A DNA stretch of 64,000 nucleotides, from assembly GCF_007991735.1 (NCBI RefSeq), contig NZ_BJYX01000008.1:1-64000 (forward strand), read 5' to 3'. The translations under genes and the position numbers were made by a program. This DNA comes from Terrabacter aerolatus (GTDB lineage Bacteria > Actinomycetota > Actinomycetes > Actinomycetales > Dermatophilaceae). Under the pieces are notes generated by a model. That model was not told the origin of the DNA. It saw only the letters and a list, made by a program, of their open reading frames with translations, and ran no database searches. How positions within the stretch are numbered: position 1 is the first letter of the stretch; the number at the start of each line of letters is the position of its first letter. Shown piece after piece: positions 41,561 through 50,009 of this stretch.

Positions 41561-43768
41561 TCAGGCGGCGCCGGGCTCCACGAGGGCGTCGTGCAGCAGG
41601 GCGACGAGGGCGTCGACCTGCAGGGTGTCGCCCGAGGTGATGTCCTCGTCGCTGCCGTCGAGGGCGCGCGCGGCGAGCCCCTGCTTGGCGTCGATGAGCT
41701 CGGCGATCTTCGAGTCGATGGTGCCGGAGGCGAGGATGCGCCACGCGGTGACCGGCTCGTCCTGGCCGATGCGGTGCACGCGGTCGATGGCCTGCTGCTG
41801 CTCGGCCGCGGTCCACGACAGCTCGGCGAGCACGACGTTGGAGGCGGCGTGCAGGTTGAGCCCCACCCCGGCGGCGGTCAGCGAGCAGACGGCCACGGCG
41901 ACCTCGGGGTCCTTCTGGAACGCGTCGATGGCCTCCTGCCGCTGCTTCGAGGTCTGCTCACCCCGCACCGACACCGTGCGCAGGCCGGCCGAGGCCAGCA
42001 CCCGCTCGGCCGCGTCCATGACGTCGATGTGCTTGGCGAAGAAGACGACCTTGCCGACCGAGTGCGACAGCTGCACGGCGTAGTCCGCGGCGAGCGTCGA
42101 CTTGGCCTGGCCGATCCGGCGCACGAGCGAGAAGACGTTGTCGCTGCCCTTCTCGGCCGACGTCGACCGCAGCTCCGCGGCGGCGACCCGGCGCATGAGG
42201 GCGGTGTCGGGCTCGTCGTCCTCCTCGCGCCCCTCGCCCTGGGCGAGCAGGGCCCGGTAGCGCTGGGCGAGACGTCGCCCGAGCGCGCGCTCCGCCTCCC
42301 GGACCGAGCGGCCGAGCTCGTCGTCGAGCTCGACGGTGATGTCGGCGATCCGCTTGTCGGGCAGGTCCTTGGCCACGTCGACCTTGCGGCGGCGCACGAT
42401 GCCCATGTCGACGACGGCGCGACGGGCCTCGGGGTAGAAGGCGCGGTCGGCCGGCGTGTGGCCGGTGTCGTCGAGGCGTCGCACGATCTCGGCGGTCGGT
42501 TTGCCGTCCTTGATCCAGCCGAGGAAGCGCCAGATCGCGTCGAAGTCCTTGACGTCGTTGATGAGCGGCGTGCCGGTGAGGGCGATGAGGAGCGGGTTGC
42601 CGCCGGGCGTCGTGGCCCGCAACCGGTCGCCGAGCGCTAGCACCTGCTGCGAGCGCTGCGACTGGAGGTTCTTGATGAAGTGCGCCTCGTCGACGACCAT
42701 CGAGCGGAAGCCGAAGTTCGAGAGCCACCCGAAGTGCCGGTCGAGGATCTCGTAGTTGACGACGAAGACGTCGGCGAAGGCGTCGACGTCGTTGCCGTCA
42801 CCGTGGATGACGGTGACGCGGCGCTGCGGGGTCCAGCGCTCGACCTCGCGGGCCCAGTTGATCTTCACGACGTTGGGCACGACGGCGAGCATCGGGTAGG
42901 TGCCCGCGATGGAGGCGGCCATGACCGACTGCGCCGTCTTGCCCAGGCCCGGCTCGTCCGCGAGCAGGAAGGTGCGGTGCCCCTCCTGGACGCTCTGGAG
43001 GAAGCGCGACTGGTGGACCATGAGCTGCGAGCCGGGCGGGGAGAAGCGGTCGATCTGCGGCGTGGGCGGCAGGTCCATCGAGGCGGCCTCGCCCCCGGCG
43101 CCCTGCTCGAACGCGCGGTAGAGCGGGCTCAGCAGGTCCCAGCCGGCGAGCCGGTTGGGCAGGTAGTCGTTCTGGACGCGGCCGAGGTCCGGCGTGAGGA
43201 ACGGGTTGGCGAGCGCCCGCGACGGGACCGACTGCGGCATGACCTGGCGGGCGGCGATCTGGGGCGGGACGACGGGCCGCGGCGGTTCGGGGGCCGTGAT
43301 GACGAGGTCCTCCTCGGCGAGCTCGGCGCCCGACTCGAGGAGCCAGTCGCGGCGCATCTGCTGCGCGGCGGGACCGGGCTTGGCGTCGGCGTCGAGGAGG
43401 GTCAGCAGGCTCGTGTCGCGAGCCGCCACCTGCGCGAGGATCGTCGCGATGCCGTCGAGGCGCTTGAGCAGGTCGGCGCGCGTGGCCGACGGGATCGAGG
43501 TGTCCTCGCGCACGCGGGAGCGCTCCGATCGCATGAGCAGGGCCACGACGAGGAACTTGGTCCGGTTCGTCGGGCTGGCCTTGCCCTTGCTCGAGACCCG
43601 GGCCTCCACCTCGCGGACCCGGCGGGCGAGCACGGGGATGAGTGGCGCCGGTTCGTCACGGCGCTGGACCGTCTTGCGCTGGGCGTGCTGGTTCTGCTTC
43701 GAGCCCTGGTTGGCGCTCTGGGTGGAGCCCTGGCCGTCGGTCGGACGGCGGCGGACGCGCGTTGCCAT
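41561..43768 (-). CDS. SNF2/SMARCAL1-like DEAH helicase
   Basis: A 735-residue Swi2/Snf2-type ATPase, different in architecture from the helicase at the window start. The N-terminal 210 residues are charged and low-complexity (GSTQSANQGSKQNQHAQRKTVQRRDEP) and probably bind DNA or partners. The motor begins at QLMVHQSRFLQSVQEGHRTFLLADEPGLGKTAQSVM (Walker A) with DEAH in VVDEAHFIKN. The C-terminal lobe has VVFFAKHIDVMDAAERVL and motif VI DRVHRIGQDEPVTAWRIL. ATG at 43768 has AGGAGGAAC immediately upstream. No nuclease or methylase neighbour suggests a defence system; role in fork repair is inference. Confidence 0.92.
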   Translation of the reverse strand: MATRVRRRPTDGQGSTQSANQGSKQNQHAQRKTVQRRDEPAPLIPVLARRVREVEARVSSKGKASPTNRTKFLVVALLMRSERSRVREDTSIPSATRADLLKRLDGIATILAQVAARDTSLLTLLDADAKPGPAAQQMRRDWLLESGAELAEEDLVITAPEPPRPVVPPQIAARQVMPQSVPSRALANPFLTPDLGRVQNDYLPNRLAGWDLLSPLYRAFEQGAGGEAASMDLPPTPQIDRFSPPGSQLMVHQSRFLQSVQEGHRTFLLADEPGLGKTAQSVMAASIAGTYPMLAVVPNVVKINWAREVERWTPQRRVTVIHGDGNDVDAFADVFVVNYEILDRHFGWLSNFGFRSMVVDEAHFIKNLQSQRSQQVLALGDRLRATTPGGNPLLIALTGTPLINDVKDFDAIWRFLGWIKDGKPTAEIVRRLDDTGHTPADRAFYPEARRAVVDMGIVRRRKVDVAKDLPDKRIADITVELDDELGRSVREAERALGRRLAQRYRALLAQGEGREEDDEPDTALMRRVAAAELRSTSAEKGSDNVFSLVRRIGQAKSTLAADYAVQLSHSVGKVVFFAKHIDVMDAAERVLASAGLRTVSVRGEQTSKQRQEAIDAFQKDPEVAVAVCSLTAAGVGLNLHAASNVVLAELSWTAAEQQQAIDRVHRIGQDEPVTAWRILASGTIDSKIAELIDAKQGLAARALDGSDEDITSGDTLQVDALVALLHDALVEPGAA

Positions 43769-44045
43769 GTTCCTCCTGATGACACGGAGGACGTCGAGCG
43801 GGCTGGCCCCCGGACGACACCATGACTGTCTGGATCGGTGTCGGCGGCGGACTCGGCTCGAGTCCCGGTGGACGCACCGTCGCGCGCCCGACGTCCCGTA
43901 GCGCCTGACCGGCGACCGCGCCACGACGGGCGCTGGGACACCTCGACTCTACAGCCCCCTCGGGGGCTCATGGTCCGAACCGCCCGGCGATCGCCCGTGC
44001 GTCGCGCCGGGGACGGGGTCGTATGCCGTGTCGCCAGGGGGGCGC
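43769..44045. other. Intergenic region upstream of helicase, little seen
   Basis: The region carries the helicase ribosome site at its left edge and one GTATGCCG octamer at 44021. I see no clear promoter, hairpin or small gene in it. Confidence 0.5.
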
Positions 44046-44807
44046 TCAGCCCAGCTTGACCCCGACGAGCGCACCGATGGCATACGTCACGCCCATGGCG
44101 AGCAGGCCGCCACCGACGTTGCGCACGATCGCCCGGGCGGCCGGGCTGCGACCCAGGCGGGCGCTCGCCGACCCGGTGAGAGCGAGGGCAGCGGCGACGC
44201 TGAGCACGGTGACGACGATGCGGATCGAGGCCGGGCTGAAGGTGATGGTCAGCATCGGCAGGATGGCGCCGACGACGAAGGCCAGCATCGAGGCGCCGGC
44301 TGCGTGCCACGGGTTGGTCAGGTCGTCGGGGTCGATGCCGAGCTCGGCCTCGGCGTGCGCCGCGAGCGCGTCGTGGGCGGTGAGCTCACGGGCGACCTCG
44401 GCCGCGAGCTCCCGGCGCATCCCCTTGGCCTCGTAGATCTGGGTCAGCTCCTCGAGCTCGCCCTCGGGGTCCTCGCGCAGCTCCCGCGTCTCGAGCTCGA
44501 TGAGGGCGCGCTCGGAGTCGCGCTGGGTGCTGACCGAGACGTACTCGCCGGCAGCCATCGACATGGCGCCGGCCGACAGTGCCGCGATGCCGGCGAGCAC
44601 GATGGCGGCCTTGTCGGCCGTGGCGCCGGCGACGCCGACGACGACGCCCGCGGTCGAGACGATGCCGTCGTTGGCCCCGAGGACACCGGCGCGCAGCCAG
44701 TTGAGGCGGCTGCCGACGTTGGCGTCGTGCGGCTCCTCGCGGTCGTGGTTGGACTCGGCGTCGGGCCCGACCGGAGTCGGCTCTTCGGAGGCGCGGACCT
44801 CGGACAT
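44046..44807 (-). CDS. VIT1/CCC1-family iron/manganese transporter
   Basis: A 253-residue membrane protein of the VIT1/CCC1 family, exporters or sequesterers of Fe2+/Mn2+. Signature helix 1 is RAGVLGANDGIVSTAGVVVGVAGA, followed by AALSAGAMSMAAGEYVSVSTQRDSERALI. The glutamate-rich metal-binding loop (ELETRELREDPEGELEELTQIYEAKGMRRELAAEVARELT) is well formed. Two more helices precede the C-terminus. A perfect IdeR/DtxR-type iron box lies 113 bases upstream, so iron-dependent control is well supported. Whether this raises or lowers expression is unknown. Confidence 0.93.
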   Translation of the reverse strand: MSEVRASEEPTPVGPDAESNHDREEPHDANVGSRLNWLRAGVLGANDGIVSTAGVVVGVAGATADKAAIVLAGIAALSAGAMSMAAGEYVSVSTQRDSERALIELETRELREDPEGELEELTQIYEAKGMRRELAAEVARELTAHDALAAHAEAELGIDPDDLTNPWHAAGASMLAFVVGAILPMLTITFSPASIRIVVTVLSVAAALALTGSASARLGRSPAARAIVRNVGGGLLAMGVTYAIGALVGVKLG

Positions 44808-44837
44808 GCGTGGTGCTCCGATCAGTGTGTCGCGGAG

Positions 44838-44876
44838 TGTTGCCGCTCAGTGCTGCCGCCCAGTGCTGCCGCTCGG
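44838..44876. repeat. Three tandem 13-bp repeats
   Basis: TGTTGCCGCTCAG, TGCTGCCGCCCAG and TGCTGCCGCTCGG follow each other directly in the leader between the VIT start and the iron box. They may be a second protein-binding array or replication slippage. Confidence 0.65.
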
Positions 44877-44919
44877 ACGTGCTCAGTGTCGATCGTCGCA
44901 CTCGGCCCGTGGGCTGTCA

Positions 44920-44942
44920 CGCTAGGTGAGGCTCACCTAGCG
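44920..44942. promoter_or_regulatory. Perfect IdeR/DtxR-type iron box
   Basis: A 23-bp perfect palindrome whose 19-bp core CTAGGTGAGGCTCACCTAG closely matches the DtxR/IdeR consensus TTAGGTTAGSCTAACCTAA. It lies in the divergent region between the VIT transporter (113 bases) and the hybrid kinase (64 bases to its ATG), so iron may control both. Confidence 0.9.
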
Positions 44943-45005
44943 TTCCCGTACCCGACATCCGTCAGGTTCCAGCGCGACCGGCCCCCGATGCGCAAGGATC
45001 GGGAC

Positions 45006-48000
45006 ATGTCGGGCACTCGGGGGCAGGACGGGGCGGTGGAGGCCGACCTCTATCGCTGGATGGTCGCTGCCTCTCCCGACGGCCTGTGGGTCTTCGACGA
45101 GTCGGGACGCACGGTCTTCGCGAACGCCCGGATGGCCGAGATGCTCGGTCGGGACCCCGACGACATGGTCGGCTTCCCGGTCTTCGACGCCGTCGACGAC
45201 ACCGGCAAGGAGCAGTTCCGCCACCACCTCGAGGAGCTCGCGACCCACGGCGTGCCCGGAGACAACCTCGAGTGCAGCCTGCTCGACGCGCAGGGCAACC
45301 GTTTCTGGGCCCTCGTCTCGCACACCCCGCTCGTCGACGAGGCCGGTGTCCACCGTGGCTGGATGCACCGGGTCAGCGAGTACAGCGCCCAGCGCAAGCT
45401 GCTCGACCAGCTCGCCGAGGCCCAGTCGATCGCCAAGATCGGCAGCTGGGAGTGGGACGTCACCGCCGACCGGGTGTCGTGGTCCGACGAGCTCTTCCGC
45501 ATCTACGGCCTCGACCGTTCCGACCTGACGCCGACCTACGAGGGCTTCCTGTCGCGCATCCACCCGGACGACCGCCAGCACGTCGCGGAGTCGGTCGGGG
45601 CGGCCGTGGCGTCGGAGGACTCGTTCGAGTTCGACGCGCGCGTCGTCCGGAGCAACGGCGAGATCGCGTGGATCCGTGGTCGTGGTCTCGTCACCCGCGA
45701 CCCCGAGGGTCGCGCCGTCCGGATGGGTGGCACGACGCAGGACATCACGGAGAAGAAGGACGCCGAGCAGGCGCTCGGCCTCGTGACGGCCATGGCGACG
45801 GCGGCCAACGAGTCCGCGACGCTCGACGAGGCGCTCCCCGCGGTCCTGGCCGAGGTGGCCCGTCACACGACGTGGCGACCCGTGCTCGCCTCGGTCGTCG
45901 ACTCGGCGGGCTCTCTCGGGATGCCGATCCGCGCGCCGGAGGGCACCGAGTCGAGCACCCTGCCCGTCGAGGTCGGGCTGGACTTCGCGGCTCGCGCCGC
46001 ACAGCGCCTCGCGGTCGTGGCCGAGCTCTCGGCGCAGGGGTCGACGATCGTCGCCGTGCCGATCATCCACGAGGGACGGGTGGCCGCCGTCGTCGTGCTC
46101 GACATGCGCACCGCCGCACCACCGGTCGAGTCCGACGCGGCGACGATCACGCAGATCACGGCCCTGTTCGCCCGGGTCGCCGACCGCGAGTGGACCGCTG
46201 AGCACCTGGCCGCGGCCCGCGACGCCGCCATGGAGGCCTCGCGCGCCAAGTCGGAGTTCCTCGCGACGATGAGCCACGAGATCCGGACGCCGCTCAACGG
46301 TGTCATCGGCCTCGCCGAGCTGCTCGGACGCACCGAGCTGACGCCCTACCAGCGACGGCTCTCCGACGGCATCGACCAGGCGGGCCGGGTGCTCCTCGGC
46401 CTCGTCAACGACATCCTCGACCTGTCGAAGATCGAGGCCGGTCGTCTCGAGCTGGAGTCGCTCGACTTCGACCCCGCGGCCGTGCTCGAGCGGAGCGTCG
46501 CGCTGCTCGCCGAGCGCGCCCGGGCCAAGTCGCTCGACCTGTCCGTCACTCACGGGGTGGACGTGCCGTTCCTCGTGTCGGGTGACCCCGTGCGCTTCGG
46601 CCAGGTCGTCGCCAACCTCACGACGAACGCCGTGAAGTTCACCGATGCCGGGAGCGTCGTCGTCCACCTGGGCCTCGAGCGGATGACCGAGACCGGCCCG
46701 GTGCTGCGCATCGAGGTCACCGACACCGGCGCGGGGATCGCGCCGAAGGTCCGCTCCCGCCTCTTCGAGTCGTTCTCCCAGGGGGACTCCTCGACGACGC
46801 GTCAGTACGGCGGGACCGGCCTCGGCCTCGCGATCAGCCGGCAGATCGTCACGGCGTTCGGCGGTGAGATCGGTGTCGACAGCGAGCCGGGCCGCGGCAG
46901 CACCTTCTGGTTCACCGCCGCCTTCGGGACCGCCTCGGCGCGCAGCGTCGGGCGGTCGGCCTCGCAGGAGGCAGCGGTGTCGGGCCTGCGCGTCCTCGTC
47001 GTCGGCGCCGACACGGCGCACCGGCTGCGCGTCGAGGAGCAGCTGCGGACGTGGTCGATGACGGTGGCGTCGGCCGACTCGGGCGTCGACGGCCTCACCC
47101 AGCTGGACCGGTCCGACCGCGGCGGCAGCCCGGTCGACGTCGTCGTGCTCGACGACCCCGCCTCCGGGGCCGCCGGCCTGCAGGTCGCGCGGACCATCCG
47201 TGCGGACGAGCGCTTCGCGGGCGTACGCCTCGTGCTCGTGTGCGCGCACGTACCGCCCCCCGACGCGGCGAGCTCGAAGCAGGCCGGTGTCGACACGGTC
47301 CTGACGGCGCCGGTCATGCCCTCATCGCTCTTCGACGCGATGGCCGACGTCGCCGGTCGTCGGCTGGCGACCGAGTCCTCGCGGACGATGCGGCCGACGC
47401 TCGTGTCGCCGGGGTCCGACGGACGGCTCGGCACGGTCCTCGTCGTCGAGGACAACGAGGTCAACCAGCTCGTCGCCCAAGGGGTCCTCGAGAGCCTCGG
47501 CTACGCCGTCGTGCTGGCCGACAACGGGGTGGAGGGCGTCGAGGCCCACCGCACGCGCGGCGACGAGTTCGTCGCCGTGCTCATGGACTGCCAGATGCCG
47601 CAGATGGACGGCTACGCCGCGACGCGGGCCATCAGGAGCCGTGAGCAGCCCGGGCGCCGTGTGCCGGTCATCGCGATGACGGCCTCGGCCATCGCGGGCG
47701 AGCGCGAGCGTTGCCTGCAGGCGGGCATGGACGACTTCCTGACCAAACCCATCGACGTCGGGCTGCTCGCGTCGACGCTGCGGCGGTGGACCGGTGGCGA
47801 GGGCGCGCCTCGGCCGCCGGCCGTGTCGTCCGTCGGCGCGGCCCACTCGACGAGCGGGGGCGCCGGCGGTTCCGACGCATCGGACGAGTCCGACGCATCC
47901 GACGCGTCCGACGGGTCCGACGGGTCCGACGAAGGCGGAGACGCCCAGGTGCTCGACCACTCGCGCCTCGAGGAGCTGCTCGACATCGACCCCGGTGACC

Positions 48001-48302
48001 CGTCGATGCTGCTGCGCTTCATCGACCGCTTCGGCGCCGGAGCCCGCCAGCGCCTCGCGGAGCTCCGTGATGCGCACGCCGCCGGCGACGCGCAGACCCA
48101 GGGACGGATCGCTCACGGCCTCAAGGGAACTGCCGCGAACCTCGGGGCCGTCGCCCTGGCCGGCGTCTGTCGTCAGGTCGAGGACCTCGGGTCGGACGGG
48201 CGGCTCGCCGACGATGCTCTCGTCGCCCGGCTCGGTGACGCGGTCGACGACGCCGTCGGGGCGCTCGAGGGCTACGCCGCCGAGCTTCGGTCCTCCCGCT
48301 GA
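45006..48302 (+). CDS. Hybrid sensor histidine kinase (PAS-PAS-GAF-HK-REC-REC-HPt)
   Basis: A 1098-residue cytosolic hybrid kinase with no membrane helix. Order: PAS about 10-130 (DGLWVFDESGRTVFANARM), PAS about 140-265 (IGSWEWDVTADRVSWSDEL, ending in a PAC-like WIRGRG...TTQDITEKK), GAF about 270-390, HisKA with His424 in ATMSHEIRTPLNGV, HATPase (N box NLTTNAVKFT, DTGAGIAP, GGTGLGLAIS). The first REC has Asp716 but lacks the usual acidic pair (VLVVGADT), so it may be degenerate. The second has VLVVEDNEVNQ and Asp861 in LMDCQMPQMDGY. A SDASDESDASDASDG linker precedes an HPt with His1037 in RIAHGLKGTAANLG. ATG at 45006 has AAGGA 8 bases upstream. Iron control is likely from the adjacent iron box. 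Output regulator unknown. Confidence 0.93.
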   Translation: MSGTRGQDGAVEADLYRWMVAASPDGLWVFDESGRTVFANARMAEMLGRDPDDMVGFPVFDAVDDTGKEQFRHHLEELATHGVPGDNLECSLLDAQGNRFWALVSHTPLVDEAGVHRGWMHRVSEYSAQRKLLDQLAEAQSIAKIGSWEWDVTADRVSWSDELFRIYGLDRSDLTPTYEGFLSRIHPDDRQHVAESVGAAVASEDSFEFDARVVRSNGEIAWIRGRGLVTRDPEGRAVRMGGTTQDITEKKDAEQALGLVTAMATAANESATLDEALPAVLAEVARHTTWRPVLASVVDSAGSLGMPIRAPEGTESSTLPVEVGLDFAARAAQRLAVVAELSAQGSTIVAVPIIHEGRVAAVVVLDMRTAAPPVESDAATITQITALFARVADREWTAEHLAAARDAAMEASRAKSEFLATMSHEIRTPLNGVIGLAELLGRTELTPYQRRLSDGIDQAGRVLLGLVNDILDLSKIEAGRLELESLDFDPAAVLERSVALLAERARAKSLDLSVTHGVDVPFLVSGDPVRFGQVVANLTTNAVKFTDAGSVVVHLGLERMTETGPVLRIEVTDTGAGIAPKVRSRLFESFSQGDSSTTRQYGGTGLGLAISRQIVTAFGGEIGVDSEPGRGSTFWFTAAFGTASARSVGRSASQEAAVSGLRVLVVGADTAHRLRVEEQLRTWSMTVASADSGVDGLTQLDRSDRGGSPVDVVVLDDPASGAAGLQVARTIRADERFAGVRLVLVCAHVPPPDAASSKQAGVDTVLTAPVMPSSLFDAMADVAGRRLATESSRTMRPTLVSPGSDGRLGTVLVVEDNEVNQLVAQGVLESLGYAVVLADNGVEGVEAHRTRGDEFVAVLMDCQMPQMDGYAATRAIRSREQPGRRVPVIAMTASAIAGERERCLQAGMDDFLTKPIDVGLLASTLRRWTGGEGAPRPPAVSSVGAAHSTSGGAGGSDASDESDASDASDGSDGSDEGGDAQVLDHSRLEELLDIDPGDPSMLLRFIDRFGAGARQRLAELRDAHAAGDAQTQGRIAHGLKGTAANLGAVALAGVCRQVEDLGSDGRLADDALVARLGDAVDDAVGALEGYAAELRSSR

Positions 48303-48430
48303 CCGAGTGCGTCCTCGTGCAGGAGGTGCGCGCTGTCCCCACGCGTGCAGGCTGCAGCCGTCACCTCTGGCCCTCACGCGCACCGATGACGGCGAGCTGC
48401 CCCAGGTGGCCGTGGGGTCAGATCGGCCCG

Positions 48431-49123
48431 TCAGGTCGTCCGGGTGGTGCCGGTGGTGCTCGTGCCCTGGTCGTCCTGGCCCTGCCCCTGGTCGTCGGAG
48501 AAGGGGTCGGTGCCGGGAGCGAGCTGTCCGCTCTGACCCAGCAGCTGCAGGAGGTCCTGCGGGTCGAGCTGGCTCAGCTGGTTCGGGTCGAGGTTGCCCA
48601 GTCCGCCGGACGTGCCGTTCTGGAGGTTGGGCAGCTGCTGGGGAGTCGTGCCCTGCTGGTTCTGCAGGCCCTGCTGGTTCTGGAGACCCTGCTGGCCCCG
48701 CGGGAACGGGAAGGTGCGGCCGCCACCCGGTCCACGGAAGCCACCGTCGCCGCCGGTCGAGCCGGACGGCAGGGCCGCCGCCGCACCGATGGCGCCGGCC
48801 GAGGTGAGCAGGAGCGCGAGGCCCGCGGTCACGGCCGTCTTCTTCGCGTTCCAGCGGGATCCGCCGCCACCGGGAGCTGCCGTCTCCCGGGTCGGGAGGC
48901 CAGTGGGTGAGAGGGGGACACCGGGGCCGGCGAGCGGGGTCGCGGCACTCGGCGACGCGGCATACGCGTACGGCGTCGACGGAGGGGTCACGGGGATCTC
49001 GCTCGTCGCGGCGGCCGGGAGCTGCTGCGTGTCGTCGGCGGCTGTGGGACGGCGGGGGTCGAACTGGGGGAGCACCGACGTGGGCTGCTCACCCGGAACC
49101 TGCGGCGTGGACTCGTTGCTCAT
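48431..49123 (-). CDS. Single-pass membrane protein with Gln/Asn-rich exterior
   Basis: A 230-residue protein of unknown function. Residues 1-85 are Pro/Thr/Ser-rich and cytosolic-looking; KKTAVTAGLALLLTSAGAIGAAAALP is one membrane helix; the exterior contains GGFRGPGGGRTFPFPRG and a repeated QQGLQNQQGLQNQQG segment, then QLSQLDPQDLLQLL. It is divergent from the response-regulator gene with 148 bases between starts and may share its control. The exterior composition (Gln, Asn, Gly, Pro) resembles that of secreted low-complexity proteins. No family recognised. Confidence 0.7.
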   Translation of the reverse strand: MSNESTPQVPGEQPTSVLPQFDPRRPTAADDTQQLPAAATSEIPVTPPSTPYAYAASPSAATPLAGPGVPLSPTGLPTRETAAPGGGGSRWNAKKTAVTAGLALLLTSAGAIGAAAALPSGSTGGDGGFRGPGGGRTFPFPRGQQGLQNQQGLQNQQGTTPQQLPNLQNGTSGGLGNLDPNQLSQLDPQDLLQLLGQSGQLAPGTDPFSDDQGQGQDDQGTSTTGTTRTT

Positions 49124-49210
49124 GGGCCTCACGGTCCGGCGGCACCCTGTGCGAGCGCTGTGGCGAAGCCATCGGGTGGCTGGGACTTGCCGCAGCCGGG
49201 ACAGAGCGTC

Positions 49211-49249
49211 CACAGGAATCACACAGGGAGGTACTGGTCATCGCACAGT
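49211..49249. promoter_or_regulatory. Phased direct repeats, candidate OmpR-type operator
   Basis: CACAGG at 49211 and 49222 (11-bp spacing) and CACAGT at 49244 (22 further) lie just upstream of the response-regulator gene. OmpR/PhoB-type regulators bind direct repeats spaced by 11 bp, so autoregulation is likely. Confidence 0.5.
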
Positions 49250-49271
49250 CCCGCGGGTTTCACTGGATGAC

Positions 49272-50009
49272 ATGAGCGAGAAGACCAAGCCCGCAGCGGC
49301 GCGACTCCAGCGACTCGACGGCTCCCCGGTGCGGGTGCTCGTCGTGGACGACGAGGCCAACCTCACCGAGCTGCTCGGGATGGCGCTGCGCTACGAGGGC
49401 TGGGAGGTGCGCGCCGCCGGCACCGGCATGGAGGCCGTGCGCGCGGCCCGCGAGTTCGACCCCGACGCGGTGGTGCTCGACATGATGCTCCCCGACTTCG
49501 ACGGACTCGAGGTGCTGCGCCGCATGCGCGCCGACAACAGCAACGTGCCCGTCCTGTTCCTCACCGCCAAGGACGCGGTCGAGGACCGCGTCTCGGGCCT
49601 GACCGCCGGTGGCGACGACTACGTGACGAAGCCGTTCTCGCTCGAGGAGGTCGTGGCCCGCGTCCGTGCCCTCATGCGCCGCACGACCATCGCCGTGTCG
49701 TCGTCGGACTCGATGCTCGTCGTCGGCGACCTCACCCTCGACGAGGACAGCCACGAGGTCATGCGCGGCAGCGAGGAGATCCACCTGACCGCAACGGAGT
49801 TCGAGCTGCTCCGCTACCTCATGCGCAACCCGAAGCGGGTGCTGTCCAAGGCCCAGATCCTCGACCGCGTCTGGAACTACGACTTCGGCGGTCAGGCCAA
49901 CGTCGTCGAGCTCTACATCTCCTACCTGCGCAAGAAGATCGACGCGGGACGGGACCCCATGATCCACACCATGCGAGGAGCTGGGTATGTCCTCAAGCCG
50001 GCCGTCTGA
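49272..50009 (+). CDS. OmpR-family response regulator
   Basis: A 245-residue two-component regulator. Receiver domain about 20-135: acidic pair in RVLVVDDEANLTE, phosphorylated Asp70 in AVVLDMMLPDFDGLE, Thr and Lys switch residues in FLTAKDA and YVTKPFSLEE. The winged-helix effector (about 150-245) ends in ILDRVWNYDFGGQANVVELYISYLRKKID and the wing MIHTMRGAGYVLKP. The gene overlaps the kinase gene by 23 bases. Direct repeats upstream and similar ones before the glycosyltransferase gene at 51899 suggest the regulon includes both. Confidence 0.94.
   Translation: MSEKTKPAAARLQRLDGSPVRVLVVDDEANLTELLGMALRYEGWEVRAAGTGMEAVRAAREFDPDAVVLDMMLPDFDGLEVLRRMRADNSNVPVLFLTAKDAVEDRVSGLTAGGDDYVTKPFSLEEVVARVRALMRRTTIAVSSSDSMLVVGDLTLDEDSHEVMRGSEEIHLTATEFELLRYLMRNPKRVLSKAQILDRVWNYDFGGQANVVELYISYLRKKIDAGRDPMIHTMRGAGYVLKPAV

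Noticed and set aside
44937-47249. Minus-strand open frame of 770 codons opposite the hybrid kinase
   Set aside because: Antisense shadow of an unambiguous kinase; the composition (Arg, Asp, Gly, His) is typical of shadows and no motif is present.
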